Source: Lachnospiraceae bacterium AC2031
Lineage (GTDB): Bacteria > Bacillota > Clostridia > Lachnospirales > Lachnospiraceae
DNA: 64,000 bases
Direction: 5' to 3'
Assembly (NCBI GenBank): GCA_000687975.1
Contig: JIAB01000001.1
Location: forward strand, 2,821,001-2,885,000
Numbering within the stretch: position 1 is the first letter of the stretch; every line of letters starts with the position of its first letter. The position numbers were made by a program, and so were the translations under genes. The notes below the pieces were generated by a model. That model had not been told where the DNA came from and did not search any database. It was given only the letters and a program-made list of their open reading frames with translations. Positions 18,116 to 27,634 of this stretch are shown here, one piece after another.

Positions 18116-18655
18116 ATGTCACGTATCGGTAAAATGCCTATCGCTGTACCTGCTGGCGTAACAGTAGATATAGCAGAAAATAATAAGGTGACGGTCAAGG
18201 GTCCTAAGGGTGAGCTTTCACGTGTTCTCGCTTCAGAGATGGAGATCAAGATGGACGGTGATGTAATCACAGTTACAAGACCTAATGATCTTAAGAGAAA
18301 CAGAGCTCTTCATGGTCTTACTAGAACACTTCTTAACAACATGATTATTGGTGTTACAGAGGGATATACAAAGACTCTTGAGGTTAACGGTGTAGGTTAT
18401 AGAGCAGCTAAGCAGGGAAAGAAGCTTGTTCTTAACCTTGGATATTCTCATCCAGTAGAGATGGAGGATCCAGAAGGACTCGAGACAAAGGTAGAAGATA
18501 ACAAGATTATCGTATCTGGTATCGATAAGGAGAAGGTTGGACAGTACGCTGCAGAAATCCGTTCAACAAGAGCTCCAGAGCCATATAAGGGTAAGGGTAT
18601 CAAGTACGATTATGAAGTAATCAGACGTAAAGTCGGTAAGACTGGTAAGAAGTAA
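18116..18655 (+). CDS. rplF: 50S ribosomal protein L6
   Basis: L6, 179 residues, with two related domains. [14 protein letters not shown] opens it, the middle has [17 protein letters not shown], and the end has the RNA-contacting [16 protein letters not shown]. It sits near the factor-binding site. AAGGAGG lies 9 bases before the ATG. Confidence 0.97.
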   Translation: MSRIGKMPIAVPAGVTVDIAENNKVTVKGPKGELSRVLASEMEIKMDGDVITVTRPNDLKRNRALHGLTRTLLNNMIIGVTEGYTKTLEVNGVGYRAAKQGKKLVLNLGYSHPVEMEDPEGLETKVEDNKIIVSGIDKEKVGQYAAEIRSTRAPEPYKGKGIKYDYEVIRRKVGKTGKK

Positions 18656-18672
18656 GAAAGGGAGAGTAAACT

Positions 18673-19041
18673 ATGATTAACAAGGAATCAAGAAATGTTA
18701 TTCGTCAGAAGAAGCATTTAAAGATTAGAAATCGTTTCAGTGGTACTACTGAAAGACCAAGACTTGCTGTATATAGAAGTAATAATCATGTGTATGCTCA
18801 GGTTATTGACGATACCGTTGGTAAGACAATCGTTTCTGCTTCAACAGTTGAGAAGAGCATTGCTTCAGAGCTTGAGAAGACAAATAACATAGATGCAGCA
18901 GCATATGTTGGTAAGGTAATTGCTGAGAGAGCACTTGCAGCAAACATTAAAGAAGTAGTATTTGACAGAGGAGGCTTTATCTACACTGGTAAGGTTAAGG
19001 CCCTCGCTGAGGCAGCTAGAGAAGCTGGCCTTGTATTCTAA
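18673..19041 (+). CDS. rplR: 50S ribosomal protein L18
   Basis: L18, 122 residues, a 5S rRNA-binding protein. [18 protein letters not shown] is followed by the C-terminal [26 protein letters not shown]. Ribosome site GAAAGGGAG; 17 bases separate it from rplF and from rpsE. Confidence 0.97.
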   Translation: MINKESRNVIRQKKHLKIRNRFSGTTERPRLAVYRSNNHVYAQVIDDTVGKTIVSASTVEKSIASELEKTNNIDAAAYVGKVIAERALAANIKEVVFDRGGFIYTGKVKALAEAAREAGLVF

Positions 19042-19058
19042 TAAGGGAGGACGTCGTA

Positions 19059-19568
19059 ATGAAGCATACAAAGATAGATGTAAGCCAGATGGAGCTCTTT
19101 GATAATGTTGTTGCTATCAAGCGTGTAACCAAGGTTGTTAAGGGTGGACGTAACATGAGATTCTCAGCACTTATCGTTGTTGGTGATCGTAACGGTCACG
19201 TAGGTGCTGGTATCGGTAAAGCAGCCGAGATTCCAGAGGCAATTAGAAAAGCTAAGGAAGACGCTATCAAGAAGATGGTAGCTGTTCCTATTAATGAGAA
19301 TGGAAGTATTCCTTATGGATACACAGGCGAGTTCGGAAGTGCTAAGGTACTTCTTAAGTCTGCTCCAGAAGGTACTGGTATCATCGCAGGTGGTCCTGCA
19401 CGTAGCGTGCTTGACCTTGCAGGATATAAGAACATACGTACTAAGTCACTTGGTTCAAACAACAAGCAGAACGTAGTTCTCGCTACTATCGAGGGACTTA
19501 AGGCCATTCAGGATCCAGAAGATATCGCAAGACTTCGTGGTAAGTCTGTAGCTGAGATTCTTAACTAG
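19059..19568 (+). CDS. rpsE: 30S ribosomal protein S5
   Basis: S5, 169 residues, with a double-stranded-RNA-binding fold at the N-terminus. [19 protein letters not shown] and [20 protein letters not shown] are diagnostic, and the C-terminal domain has GARS-like [15 protein letters not shown]. It affects decoding accuracy and mRNA unwinding. GGGAGG site upstream. Confidence 0.97.
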   Translation: MKHTKIDVSQMELFDNVVAIKRVTKVVKGGRNMRFSALIVVGDRNGHVGAGIGKAAEIPEAIRKAKEDAIKKMVAVPINENGSIPYGYTGEFGSAKVLLKSAPEGTGIIAGGPARSVLDLAGYKNIRTKSLGSNNKQNVVLATIEGLKAIQDPEDIARLRGKSVAEILN

Positions 19569-19581
19569 GAGGTAGAAACAG

Positions 19582-19761
19582 ATGGCAGATACAATTAAAG
19601 TAACATTAGTTAAATCACCTATTGGCTGTGTTCCAAAGCATAAGCGTACAGTTGAGGCTCTTGGCCTCAAGAAGCTTAACAAGACTGTAGAGCTTCCTAA
19701 CAACGCTGCTACAAAGGGAATGATCAAGCAGGTAGAGTATTTACTTAAGGTAGAAGAATAG
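19582..19761 (+). CDS. rpmD: 50S ribosomal protein L30
   Basis: A short gene of 59 residues. The product opens [15 protein letters not shown] and contains [19 protein letters not shown], the L30 signature. It lies between rpsE and rplO with 13 bases on each side and an AGGAGG site before the ATG. L30 is optional in bacteria but usual at this place in Firmicutes. Confidence 0.95.
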   Translation: MADTIKVTLVKSPIGCVPKHKRTVEALGLKKLNKTVELPNNAATKGMIKQVEYLLKVEE

Positions 19762-19774
19762 GAGGACCGTCAGG

Positions 19775-20215
19775 ATGAATTTATCAACTCTCGCACCAAG
19801 TGAAGGTGCAGTAACACGTGATGACTTCAGACGTGGACGTGGTCACGGTTCAGGAAATGGAAAAACAGCCGGTAAGGGACATAAGGGTCAGAAGGCACGT
19901 TCAGGTGCACCAAGACCTGGTTTCGAAGGTGGTCAGATGCCACTTTTCAGACGTATTCCTAAGAGAGGCTTCAAGTGCAGAAACTCTAAGTTCATCATTT
20001 CTATCAATGTTTCAGATCTTAACAGATTTGAGGATGGTGCAACAGTAGATAATGCAGCACTTAAAGAGGCTGGTCTCGTTAAGAATCCTAGAGACGGTGT
20101 TAAAGTTTTAGGAAACGGAGAACTTACAAAGAAGCTTACAATCAAGCTTGCTGGAGCTAGTAAGTCAGCAGTAGAGAAGATTGAAGCCGCAGGTGGAACA
20201 TTTGAGGTAAACTAA
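19775..20215 (+). CDS. rplO: 50S ribosomal protein L15
   Basis: L15, 146 residues. The Gly-rich N-terminal extension [20 protein letters not shown] winds through 23S r[22 protein letters not shown] follows, and a globular C-terminal domain ends with GGTFEV. The stop is one base before the secY ATG. Confidence 0.97.
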   Translation: MNLSTLAPSEGAVTRDDFRRGRGHGSGNGKTAGKGHKGQKARSGAPRPGFEGGQMPLFRRIPKRGFKCRNSKFIISINVSDLNRFEDGATVDNAALKEAGLVKNPRDGVKVLGNGELTKKLTIKLAGASKSAVEKIEAAGGTFEVN

Positions 20216-20216
20216 T

Positions 20217-21536
20217 ATGTTTAAAACCATTAGAGATGCGTTTAAAGTAAAAGAGATTAGAAATGGTCTTATATTTACATTTTTAATGCTCATCGTTGTA
20301 AGGCTTGGATCACTGATCCCTACACCAGGCGTTGATGTATCTAAGCTTAGCAACTACTTTGCTAATAATCTTGGTGATGGTGCTAATTCACTTCTCGATT
20401 CATTTACTGGTGGATCATTCCAGAGAATGTCGATATTTGCACTTTCAGTAACGCCATATATTACATCATCTATCATCATCCAGCTCCTCACGATCGCTAT
20501 TCCAGCGCTTGAGGAGATGCAGAAGGATGGTAATGAAGGACGTAAGAAGATGACAGCCATTACAAGATTTGTATCAGTTGCTCTCGCTATTATCGAAGCA
20601 CTTGGTCTTTCAATCGGATTTGGCCGTTCAGGACTTCTTTATGAGTACAATTTCCTGTCAGTTCTTGTAATCGTTATTTGCTTAACTGCAGGTAGTACAT
20701 TTATTATGTGGCTTGGTGAGAGAATCACTGAGAAAGGTGTTGGAAACGGAGTATCAATCATACTTCTTATCAATATCGTATCACGTATGCCTAACGACTT
20801 TGTAAACCTTTTCAACATGTTTGTTAAAGGTAAGAATGTCGTAAATATGATCTTTGCAGGGGTTATCATCATCGGTGTTGTTGTTCTTACAACAATGCTT
20901 ACAGTTCTTCTGAACGATGCTGAGAGAAAGATACCTGTATCATATGCACAAAAGGTTCAGGGCAGACGTCAGGTTGGTGGAAATTCAACACATATTCCAC
21001 TTAAGGTGAATACAGGAAACGTTATGCCGATTATCTTCGCATCAACGCTTATGTCTATTCCATCAATCGTAACCAACCTCTTCAATGTAAATGTTAAGAA
21101 TCAGGTTGTAGCTAAGATATTTGAAGGACTGAATACAAACTATTGGTTCAGACCTGGATATCCATGGGCTTATATAGGACTTGTACTTTATATAGCTCTC
21201 GTTATCTTCTTCGCTTACTTCTATACATCGATATCATTTAATCCGATGGAGATAGCAAATAACCTGAAGAAGCAGGGTGGATTTGTTCCTGGTATTAGAC
21301 CTGGTAAATCAACACAGGATTATCTGAATAGAATACTTAACTATATAGTTATTATCGGTGCTATCGGACTTATTCTTGTAGCTATCATCCCTATCTTCTT
21401 TAATGGAAGATTTAGTGCAGATGTAAGCTTCGGTGGTACATCACTCATCATCATTTGTGGTGTTATCATAGAGACAATCAAGCAGATTGAGTCCAAGATG
21501 ATAGTTCGTAACTATTCAGGATTCCTTAACAGCTAA
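20217..21536 (+). CDS. secY: Preprotein translocase subunit SecY
   Basis: SecY, 439 residues and ten membrane helices, the pore of the Sec translocon. GSLIPTPGVD, PYITSSIIIQLL in helix 2, GNGVSIILLINI, and the cytoplasmic loop YAQKVQGRRQVGGNSTHIPLKVN are all typical. It starts one base after rplO with no separate ribosome site other than AGGTAAAC, so translation is probably coupled. It would export the amidase and the Ig-like and adhesin proteins in this window. Confidence 0.97.
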   Translation: MFKTIRDAFKVKEIRNGLIFTFLMLIVVRLGSLIPTPGVDVSKLSNYFANNLGDGANSLLDSFTGGSFQRMSIFALSVTPYITSSIIIQLLTIAIPALEEMQKDGNEGRKKMTAITRFVSVALAIIEALGLSIGFGRSGLLYEYNFLSVLVIVICLTAGSTFIMWLGERITEKGVGNGVSIILLINIVSRMPNDFVNLFNMFVKGKNVVNMIFAGVIIIGVVVLTTMLTVLLNDAERKIPVSYAQKVQGRRQVGGNSTHIPLKVNTGNVMPIIFASTLMSIPSIVTNLFNVNVKNQVVAKIFEGLNTNYWFRPGYPWAYIGLVLYIALVIFFAYFYTSISFNPMEIANNLKKQGGFVPGIRPGKSTQDYLNRILNYIVIIGAIGLILVAIIPIFFNGRFSADVSFGGTSLIIICGVIIETIKQIESKMIVRNYSGFLNS

Positions 21537-21542
21537 TTATGT

Positions 21543-21587
21543 GTCATTCTGAGCTGGAGTTATGCGCTCCGGCTTGGGATGACTTTT
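21543..21587 (+). terminator. Strong hairpin between secY and adk
   Basis: A stem of about 17 base pairs (GTCATTCTGAGCTGGAG with CTCCGGCTTGGGATGAC, several G-U pairs) is followed by TTTTG. It may be a partial terminator that lowers expression downstream of secY, or a processing site. Confidence 0.5.
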
Positions 21588-21613
21588 GTGTCGAATAGAG
21601 AAAGGAGTAGCAT

Positions 21614-22255
21614 ATGAAGATTATAATGCTTGGAGCTCCTGGTGCCGGAAAGGGTACACAGGCTGATATGATCTGTAACAAGTACAATGTGCCACATATT
21701 TCTACTGGAGATATCTTCAGAGCAAATATCAAGAACGGTACAGAGCTTGGTCAGAAAGCAAAGGGTTATATGGATAGAGGAGAGCTTGTTCCTGATTCAC
21801 TTGTTGTTGATCTTGTTATCGACCGCATTCATCAGGATGATTGTGAGAATGGTTATGTTCTTGATGGTTTCCCAAGAACTATTCCACAGGCAGAGGCTCT
21901 TGATGCTGCACTTGCTGAAGCTGGTGAGTCAGTAGATTATGCAATAAATGTTGATGTTCCAGATGAGAACATCGTAAATCGTATGTCAGGTAGACGTGCA
22001 TGTGTAAAGTGTGGAGCAACATATCACATCAAGTACAATGCACCTAAGACAGAAGGTATCTGTGATAACTGCGGAAGCGAGCTTATCCAGAGAGAAGATG
22101 ATAAGCCTGAAACAGTTCTTAACAGACTTTCAGTTTATCATGAGCAGACACAGCCACTTATTGATTACTATGACGGAAAGGGATTAGTAAAGAATATAGA
22201 TGGAACCAAGTCACTTGAAGACGTATTCGCTGATATTACAGCAATACTTGGTTAA
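21614..22255 (+). CDS. adk: Adenylate kinase
   Basis: Adk, 213 residues, converting ATP plus AMP to two ADP. P-loop [11 protein letters not shown] at 7-17, AMP-binding [10 protein letters not shown] and DGFPRT, and a long LID domain with a structural zinc site formed by CVKCGATYH and CDNCGSE. The zinc LID is typical of Gram-positive Adk. AAAGGAG lies upstream. The usual next gene, map, is missing and infA follows 19 bases later. Confidence 0.97.
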   Translation: MKIIMLGAPGAGKGTQADMICNKYNVPHISTGDIFRANIKNGTELGQKAKGYMDRGELVPDSLVVDLVIDRIHQDDCENGYVLDGFPRTIPQAEALDAALAEAGESVDYAINVDVPDENIVNRMSGRRACVKCGATYHIKYNAPKTEGICDNCGSELIQREDDKPETVLNRLSVYHEQTQPLIDYYDGKGLVKNIDGTKSLEDVFADITAILG

Positions 22256-22274
22256 TTTTTAAAGGAGTGAACAT

Positions 22275-22493
22275 ATGTCCAAAACTGACGAAATTGAGTG
22301 CGAAGGCGTAGTATTAGAGAAGCTTCCAAATGCCATGTTCAGAGTTCAGCTCGAGAACGGCCATGAGATTCTTGCTCACATTAGTGGTAAGCTTCGTATG
22401 AACTACATCAAGATATTACCTGGAGATAAGGTAACAGTTGTACTGTCACCATATGATCTATCTAAGGGGAGAATTACTTGGAGAGCAAAGTAA
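22275..22493 (+). CDS. infA: Translation initiation factor IF-1
   Basis: IF-1, 72 residues, a single OB fold. [42 protein letters not shown] and the ending GRITWRAK are nearly invariant in bacteria. It binds the 30S A site with IF-2 and IF-3. An AAAGGAG site precedes it. Confidence 0.97.
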   Translation: MSKTDEIECEGVVLEKLPNAMFRVQLENGHEILAHISGKLRMNYIKILPGDKVTVVLSPYDLSKGRITWRAK

Positions 22494-22532
22494 ATTTATA
22501 AAATTTGCTTACATATGCTTTAAAAAAAGTTC

Positions 22533-22561
22533 TTGCATTTAGCACTGAAAAATGTTAGAGT
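22533..22561 (+). promoter_or_regulatory. Candidate internal promoter before rpmJ
   Basis: TTGCAT and TAGAGT are separated by 17 bases, and the -35 context CTTGCATTT is the same as at the rpsJ promoter. It would let the rpmJ-rpsM-rpoA part be expressed separately. Confidence 0.4.
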
Positions 22562-22600
22562 AGACATTTGCAGGACACTTTTGGAAAGGAGAGTATTTTA

Positions 22601-22714
22601 ATGAAGGTACGCGCATCAGTAAAACCAATTTGCGACAAGTGCAAAATCATTAAAAGAAAAGGCAGAATTCTTATTATCTGCGAAAATCCAAAGCACAAAC
22701 AGCGTCAAGGTTAA
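22601..22714 (+). CDS. rpmJ: 50S ribosomal protein L36
   Basis: A very short gene of 37 residues, opening [17 protein letters not shown]. It is the zinc-binding form, with C11, C14, C27 and H32 as ligands. GGAAAGGAG precedes the ATG. Position between infA and rpsM is standard. A 282-base gap follows, far longer than usual. Confidence 0.96.
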   Translation: MKVRASVKPICDKCKIIKRKGRILIICENPKHKQRQG

Positions 22715-22996
22715 TCAGTATATTACGATTTGACAAGGAGATTAAAAAACTGGTGTTTAGCCCACTAGGAGTTTAATTTCCTGATTTGTGCGTTTGCTAC
22801 CTGGTCGATGGAAGCGGTATGAGTATCTACATATCTAATACATGGATGTAAGGTAGGTTAATTTGTATCACAAAGGGTGATACGGACAAAACGCGGTCTC
22901 CAGCGCGTCTAATGTTGGAGAAACATATCTCGAGTTTTTCGAGATGCGGCTGATTTTTAGTAACAGTAACATTTATTTTATTTGGAGGTAGAATTA
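22715..22996 (+). promoter_or_regulatory. Structured 282-base leader-like gap before rpsM
   Basis: No open frame of note. Hairpins include GTATCAC/GTGATAC (22865-22883), the segment around GCGGTCTCCAGCGCG (22894-22908) and CTCGAG/CTCGAG-type pairing at 22930-22945. TTGACA at 22730 lacks a matching -10. Position immediately before rpsM-rpsK-rpsD-rpoA suggests a cis-regulatory leader, as S4 controls the alpha operon in E. coli, but no homology to that element is visible. Confidence 0.45.
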
Positions 22997-23365
22997 ATGG
23001 CTCGTATTTCAGGAGTAGATTTACCTAGAGACAAGCGTATCGAGATTGGTCTTACCTATATTTATGGTATCGGTCTTACAACATCTAAGAAGATTCTTGA
23101 AGCTACTGGAGTTTCTCCAGACACAAGAGTAAAGGATCTTGCTGATGATGAAGTTAGAAAGATGAGTGACTATATCAACGAGCATCTTATGGTCGAAGGT
23201 GATCTCAGACGTGAGACAGCGCTTAACATTAAGCGTCTGCAGGAGATAGGTTGCTATCGCGGCATACGTCACAGAAAGGGTCTTCCAGTTCGTGGACAGA
23301 ACACAAAGAACAATGCTCGTACACGTAAGGGACCTAAGAAGACAGTTGCTAACAAGAAGAAGTAA
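22997..23365 (+). CDS. rpsM: 30S ribosomal protein S13
   Basis: S13, 122 residues. I use the ATG at 22997 ([23 protein letters not shown]) with GGAGG 7 bases upstream, instead of an in-frame start 15 bases earlier. The basic tail [18 protein letters not shown] contacts P-site tRNA. S13 forms intersubunit bridges with the 50S. Confidence 0.97.
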   Translation: MARISGVDLPRDKRIEIGLTYIYGIGLTTSKKILEATGVSPDTRVKDLADDEVRKMSDYINEHLMVEGDLRRETALNIKRLQEIGCYRGIRHRKGLPVRGQNTKNNARTRKGPKKTVANKKK

Positions 23366-23396
23366 TGTAATATATTGATTTGGAGGATATAAGTTA

Positions 23397-23795
23397 ATGG
23401 CTAAGTCAGGAGCTACCAAAAAGGTATCTAAAAAGCGTAACAGACGTAGTGTGCAGCATGGTCAGGCACACATTCAGGCGTCATTTAACAATACTATCGT
23501 AACATTAACTGATGCCGAAGGTAATGCACTTTCATGGGCAAGTGCTGGTGGTCTTGGATTCAGAGGATCTAAGAAGTCAACACCATATGCTGCTCAGATG
23601 GCAGCTGAGACAGCTGCAAAAGCTGCTGCACCTTACGGACTTAAGACAATCGATGTTATGGTAAAGGGACCTGGTACAGGTCGTGAGGCTGCTATCAGAG
23701 CACTTGCAGCTTGCGGTCTTGAGGTTCAAACAATTAAGGATGTTACTCCAGTTCCACATAATGGATGTCGTCCACCAAAGAGAAGAAGAGTCTGA
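23397..23795 (+). CDS. rpsK: 30S ribosomal protein S11
   Basis: S11, 132 residues. [38 protein letters not shown] and the C-terminal [18 protein letters not shown] are signature segments. It lies on the 30S platform near the mRNA exit. A TTGGAGG site precedes the ATG. Confidence 0.98.
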   Translation: MAKSGATKKVSKKRNRRSVQHGQAHIQASFNNTIVTLTDAEGNALSWASAGGLGFRGSKKSTPYAAQMAAETAAKAAAPYGLKTIDVMVKGPGTGREAAIRALAACGLEVQTIKDVTPVPHNGCRPPKRRRV

Positions 23796-23814
23796 GTTTT
23801 AGGAGGAAAATACT

Positions 23815-24408
23815 ATGGCAATTAATAGAACACCAGTTCTTAAGAGATGTAGATCACTTGGACTTGAGCCTTCTTATCTTGGAGTGAATAAGACATCTCA
23901 TAGAAAGAACTTAAGAGGACAGAGAAAAGTAAGTGAATACGGACTTCAGCTTCGTGAGAAGCAGAAGGCTAAGTGTATATACGGAGTACAGGAGAAGCCT
24001 TTCCGTAACATGTTTGAGAAGGCAGAGAAGATGTCAGGTCTTGTTGGTACAAACCTTATGCAGCTTCTTGAGCTCAGACTTGATAACGTAGTATTCCGTC
24101 TTGGTTTCGCTAGAACAAGACGTGAGGCTAGACAGGTTGTTTCTCATAAGCACGTTACTGTAAATGGTAAGGTTGTAAACATTCCATCATATAAGGTTAG
24201 TCCAGAAGACGTAATCGAAATCAAAGAGAAGAGTAAGTCTCTTCAGAGATTTAAGGATATTGTTGAGGCAAATGCTAACATCGCTGTTCCAGCATGGCTT
24301 GAGGTTGATGCAGATAAGCTTAGTGGTAAGGTATCTCAGATCCCTCTTAGAGAGCAGATTGATGTTCCTGTAAATGAGACACTTATAGTCGAGCTGTATT
24401 CTAAGTAA
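23815..24408 (+). CDS. rpsD: 30S ribosomal protein S4
   Basis: S4, 197 residues, a primary 16S-binding protein. [19 protein letters not shown], then the S4 RNA-binding domain with [21 protein letters not shown] and SHKHVTVNG. The N-terminal zinc cysteines found in some S4 are absent. In B. subtilis S4 sits alone elsewhere; here it is in the alpha operon order before rpoA. Confidence 0.97.
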   Translation: MAINRTPVLKRCRSLGLEPSYLGVNKTSHRKNLRGQRKVSEYGLQLREKQKAKCIYGVQEKPFRNMFEKAEKMSGLVGTNLMQLLELRLDNVVFRLGFARTRREARQVVSHKHVTVNGKVVNIPSYKVSPEDVIEIKEKSKSLQRFKDIVEANANIAVPAWLEVDADKLSGKVSQIPLREQIDVPVNETLIVELYSK

Positions 24409-24417
24409 GATAGCGTA

Positions 24418-24435
24418 GCTCAGATTCGTCTGAGC
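24418..24435 (+). promoter_or_regulatory. Stable hairpin between rpsD and rpoA
   Basis: GCTCAGA and TCTGAGC pair perfectly around a TTCG tetraloop, with a weaker outer pairing (GATAGCG with CGC..TATC). No T run follows, so it is not a terminator. It may protect or mark the mRNA between S4 and RpoA. Confidence 0.5.
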
Positions 24436-24483
24436 ATCGCAAAGTATCTTTTGGAACAGTTCATAATAATTTGGAGGTTATAA

Positions 24484-25440
24484 ATGTTCGAATTTGAAAA
24501 GCCTAGAATAGTTATAGACGAGATGTCAGAGGATAACAAGTATGGAAGATTCGTCATTGAGCCACTTGAGAGAGGTTATGGTACAACTCTCGGTAACTCA
24601 CTTCGTCGTGTTATGCTTTCATCACTTCCAGGAACAGCTGTAAGCTATGTCAAGATTAAGGGCGTGCTTCACGAGTTCAGTTCAATCCCTGGTGTTAAGG
24701 AAGATGTAACTGAGATAGTTATGAACATTAAGGAGCTTTGTATCAAGAATAATTCATCAAATGATGATATTAAGATTGGATACATCGAGGCTTCAGGGGA
24801 TAAGGTTGTAACAGCTGGAGATATCCATGTAGATGGCGATCTTGAAATCCTTAATCCTGATCTTGTTATCGCTAACCTCAACGGTCCAGATGCAAGACTT
24901 GAGATGGAACTTACAATCACAAATGGTCGTGGTTATGTAAGTGCTGACAAGAATAAGGAACGTGAGCCTTCTATAGATGTAATCGCTGTTGATTCTATCT
25001 ATACACCTGTTGACAGAGTTAACCTTACAGTAGAGAATACTCGTGTAGGTCAGATCACAGATTATGACAAGCTTACACTTGATGTTTTCACTAACGGAAC
25101 TCTTGCTCCAGATGATGCAGTTAGTTATGCAGCAAAAGTGCTTAGTGAGCATCTTGGTCTCTTCATTAACCTTTCTGATAATGTTAAGGATAAGACAATC
25201 ATTATCGAGAAGCAGGATGAGGTTCCTGAGTCAACAGCTAAGGATATGTCAATTGACGAGCTTGAACTCAGTGTTCGTTCATACAACTGTCTGAAGAGAG
25301 CTAATATTAATACAGTTAAGGAACTTTGCAGTAAGACTCCAGATGAGATGATGAAGGTTCGTAACCTTGGTCGCAAGTCTCTTGAGGAAGTTCTCGCAAA
25401 GCTTAAGGAACTCGGCCTTTCACTTAACGAAGGCGAGTAA
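24484..25440 (+). CDS. rpoA: DNA-directed RNA polymerase subunit alpha
   Basis: RpoA, 318 residues. The N-terminal dimerisation domain (about 1-230) has [22 protein letters not shown]. The C-terminal domain (about 250-318) has [20 protein letters not shown] and [15 protein letters not shown], the DNA- and activator-contacting helices. TTGGAGG lies 6 bases before the ATG. Co-expression with the ribosomal genes balances transcription and translation capacity. Confidence 0.98.
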   Translation: MFEFEKPRIVIDEMSEDNKYGRFVIEPLERGYGTTLGNSLRRVMLSSLPGTAVSYVKIKGVLHEFSSIPGVKEDVTEIVMNIKELCIKNNSSNDDIKIGYIEASGDKVVTAGDIHVDGDLEILNPDLVIANLNGPDARLEMELTITNGRGYVSADKNKEREPSIDVIAVDSIYTPVDRVNLTVENTRVGQITDYDKLTLDVFTNGTLAPDDAVSYAAKVLSEHLGLFINLSDNVKDKTIIIEKQDEVPESTAKDMSIDELELSVRSYNCLKRANINTVKELCSKTPDEMMKVRNLGRKSLEEVLAKLKELGLSLNEGE

Positions 25441-25563
25441 TAGTAACTAGCCCGTTTATCGGGTTCACCACTCACGCGGAAGTCGTTTGAGATTTATATC
25501 TCGGCGGAGTTAGTACGCACAGTGAAGACCACGGGAAATCCCGTAGGTAAGGAGGAAATCAAA
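25441..25563 (+). promoter_or_regulatory. Structured gap between rpoA and rplQ
   Basis: Three small hairpins in 123 bases: CCCG/CGGG (25451-25463), GAGAT/ATCTC around 25490-25502, and ACGGG/CCCGT (25532-25545). None is followed by T residues. It ends with the AAGGAGG of rplQ. Function unknown. Confidence 0.4.
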
Positions 25564-26100
25564 ATGGCAATGTACAGAAAGCTTGGTAAGAAGGCTGATC
25601 AGAGAAAGGCACTTCTTCGCGCACAGGTAACACAGCTTATCTACAATGGTAAGATCAAGACTACAGATGCAAGAGCTAAGGAAGTTCGCAAGATCGCTGA
25701 GCACCTTATCACACTTGCTATCAAGGAAAAGGATAATTACGAGGAAGTAACAGTTACTGCTAAGGAAGCTCGTAAGGACAAGGACGGAAAGAGAGTTAAG
25801 GAAGTTGTAGATGGTAAGAAAGTTACTGTTTATGATGAGGTAGAGAAGACAGTTAAGAAGGATAAGCCTTCAAGACTTCATGCTCGCCGTGAGATGCTCA
25901 AGGTTCTTTATCCTGTAACTGAGATACCTGAGGATGCTGAAGGTAAGAAGAAGGCAGCTAAGAAGGTTGACCTTACAGAGAAGCTCTTCGATGAGTATGC
26001 TGTAAAGTATGCAGATCGTAAGGGTGGATACACAAGAATCGTCAAGATTGCACAGCGTAAGGGCGATGGTGCACTTGAAGTATTCCTTGAGTTAGTATAG
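25564..26100 (+). CDS. rplQ: 50S ribosomal protein L17, with insertions
   Basis: L17, 178 residues against about 120 in most Firmicutes. I start at the ATG at 25564 (AMYRKLGKKADQRKALLRAQ). The extra length sits between LITLAIKEKDN and RLHARREMLKVL, a Lys/Glu/Val-rich segment of about 45 residues, plus a shorter one near EDAEGKKKAAKKV. The conserved C-terminal YADRKGGYTRIVKIAQRKGD is intact, so the protein should work. L17 lies at the tunnel exit, where additions can be tolerated. Confidence 0.95.
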   Translation: MAMYRKLGKKADQRKALLRAQVTQLIYNGKIKTTDARAKEVRKIAEHLITLAIKEKDNYEEVTVTAKEARKDKDGKRVKEVVDGKKVTVYDEVEKTVKKDKPSRLHARREMLKVLYPVTEIPEDAEGKKKAAKKVDLTEKLFDEYAVKYADRKGGYTRIVKIAQRKGDGALEVFLELV

Positions 26101-26111
26101 TTTTCTATATG

Positions 26112-26145
26112 TGGCAAGCGGTAAAACCGCTTGCCATTTTTTTTG
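26112..26145 (+). terminator. Terminator of the ribosomal protein cluster
   Basis: TGGCAAGCGGT pairs with ACCGCTTGCCA around four A, followed by eight T. Clear end of the alpha operon transcript. Confidence 0.92.
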
Positions 26146-26166
26146 TTTATATGTACAATTATTCAG

Positions 26167-26236
26167 TGAGTCAATTGGGCTCTCTCGCCAAGTGACTCAA
26201 AAATGAGTCGATTAGGCTCTCTCGCCAAGTGACTCA
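26167..26236 (+). repeat. Tandem 33-base repeat with TGAGTC/GACTCA ends
   Basis: Two direct copies (26167-26199 and 26204-26236, two mismatches) are joined by AAAA. Each begins TGAGTC and ends TGACTCA, so every copy can also close on itself. The junction TGACTCAAAAATGAGTC (26193-26209) recurs exactly at 54503-54519. It lies between the ribosomal terminator and the ECF ATPase gene, ending 14 bases before the ATG. Confidence 0.8.
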
Positions 26237-26249
26237 TTGTGAGGATTAT

Positions 26250-27602
26250 ATGATTCCGTATATTAAGATAAATCAACTTAATATGAAGAATGTGCCGGGC
26301 AGCAAAGTGTCGCTGAGTGTACAGAAGGGTGAGATTATAGGTATTACTGGCCTAAATGGATCTGGAAAAAGTACGCTTGCAAGATACCTTGCTGGTATTT
26401 TGCGTCCTGCAAACATGGGTAAGGTTTTGATCAATGGACTTGATCCATATTCCCATCTTGATAGGGAGAAGATTTCACGTATGGTGGGTCTTGTGTATCA
26501 GGATCCAGGTACGGCAGTTATCTTCGACAGCATAGGGCGTGATATTGCATTTGGCGCCGAGAATATAGGTGTGCCTAGGGATAAGGTGCTTGGTCGTATG
26601 AATGGCTATATGAAGCGATTTGGACTTACCAGCAGACGTAAGAGTACTATCAGTGCGCTTAGTGGTTCTGAGGAGCAGAGGGCAGCTATATCGGCGGTGC
26701 TTATGACCAGACAGGATCTGCTGATCCTTGATGAGCCGTTCAGCATGCAGAGCGAAACGGATGCTAAGAAGTATCTTAGAATGGTGATCAATTCTGCTCG
26801 TAAGAAGGGACAGACTGTGGTCATTTTTTCGAAGATGGGCTTTGTTATGGAGGCTGTAGATAGAGCTTATCAGCTTATGGAGGGAGACCTTTATGAGATT
26901 GATGCTTATGGTATGCCTAAGGGTATATCAGATGAAAACACCAGTACCCATTATGTCCGTACGGGAGACCATTTTGAGCACGGTAAATATATAGATGTTA
27001 ATAGAAAGATTTCTGTGGAGCAATTTATCCAGGGTAATCAGAATAAAGGTGTAAATGGCATTAGTTTACATAATATTTATTTTGGGTATGGAGACAGACT
27101 TCTCCTTGATAATGTAACTGCCAGATACTTGGCGGGGTCCGCTTATAGAATAGTAGGAGAGCCTGGTGCTGGAAAGACAACTTATCTTCAGGTGATAGCA
27201 GGACTGCTGAAGCCTCTTGAAGGTGAGATATTTATGAAAGAAAACACCCGTATTGGTTATGTGTTCCAGTATAGCGAGGATGGTTTTGTTGAGAACACTG
27301 TTCTTGATGATGTTATGTTTGGTCCTCTCAGTGATGGTAACACGAAGAGACAGGCCAGATCTATGGCACAGTCGGTGCTTAGCTTTGTAGGGGTTAAGCA
27401 GTCGTTATGGAGCTCGTCACCTCTTAGTCTTTCTATGGGTGAGCAGAGACTTGTTTCTATAGCTGGAGCTCTTGCACTTAATCCAGAATTCCTGCTTATC
27501 GATGAACCTTATCTTGGACTGGATATAAAGAGCCGTGAACATATAAGAGAGATAATAACTGCACTTTGCCAGGAAGGTAAGTGCGTAATTACAGTAGAAT
27601 AG
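26250..27602 (+). CDS. Fused two-domain ECF transporter ATPase (EcfA-EcfA)
   Basis: A 450-residue protein with two ABC ATPase domains where most Firmicutes encode separate EcfA1 and EcfA2. Domain 1 (about 1-235): Walker A GLNGSGKST, Q-loop VYQDPGTAV, signature LSGSEEQR, Walker B LLILDEPF. Domain 2 (about 265-450): Walker A GEPGAGKTT, Q-loop VFQYSEDG, signature LSMGEQR, Walker B LLIDEPYLGLD. The switch histidine is not seen in either: domain 1 reads VVIFSKMG, and the protein ends at CVITVE just where domain 2 would reach its H-loop. I prefer the ATG at 26250 with GAGG upstream over a GTG at 26229. With EcfT it should energise vitamin or metal uptake via S components encoded elsewhere. Confidence 0.85.
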   Translation: MIPYIKINQLNMKNVPGSKVSLSVQKGEIIGITGLNGSGKSTLARYLAGILRPANMGKVLINGLDPYSHLDREKISRMVGLVYQDPGTAVIFDSIGRDIAFGAENIGVPRDKVLGRMNGYMKRFGLTSRRKSTISALSGSEEQRAAISAVLMTRQDLLILDEPFSMQSETDAKKYLRMVINSARKKGQTVVIFSKMGFVMEAVDRAYQLMEGDLYEIDAYGMPKGISDENTSTHYVRTGDHFEHGKYIDVNRKISVEQFIQGNQNKGVNGISLHNIYFGYGDRLLLDNVTARYLAGSAYRIVGEPGAGKTTYLQVIAGLLKPLEGEIFMKENTRIGYVFQYSEDGFVENTVLDDVMFGPLSDGNTKRQARSMAQSVLSFVGVKQSLWSSSPLSLSMGEQRLVSIAGALALNPEFLLIDEPYLGLDIKSREHIREIITALCQEGKCVITVE

Positions 27603-27634
27603 TAGATTGTTCTACGATATATAAAAGGTTAAAG

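Noticed and set aside
22730..22760. Promoter from TTGACA in the rpmJ-rpsM gap
   Set aside because: No acceptable -10 lies 16-18 bases downstream.
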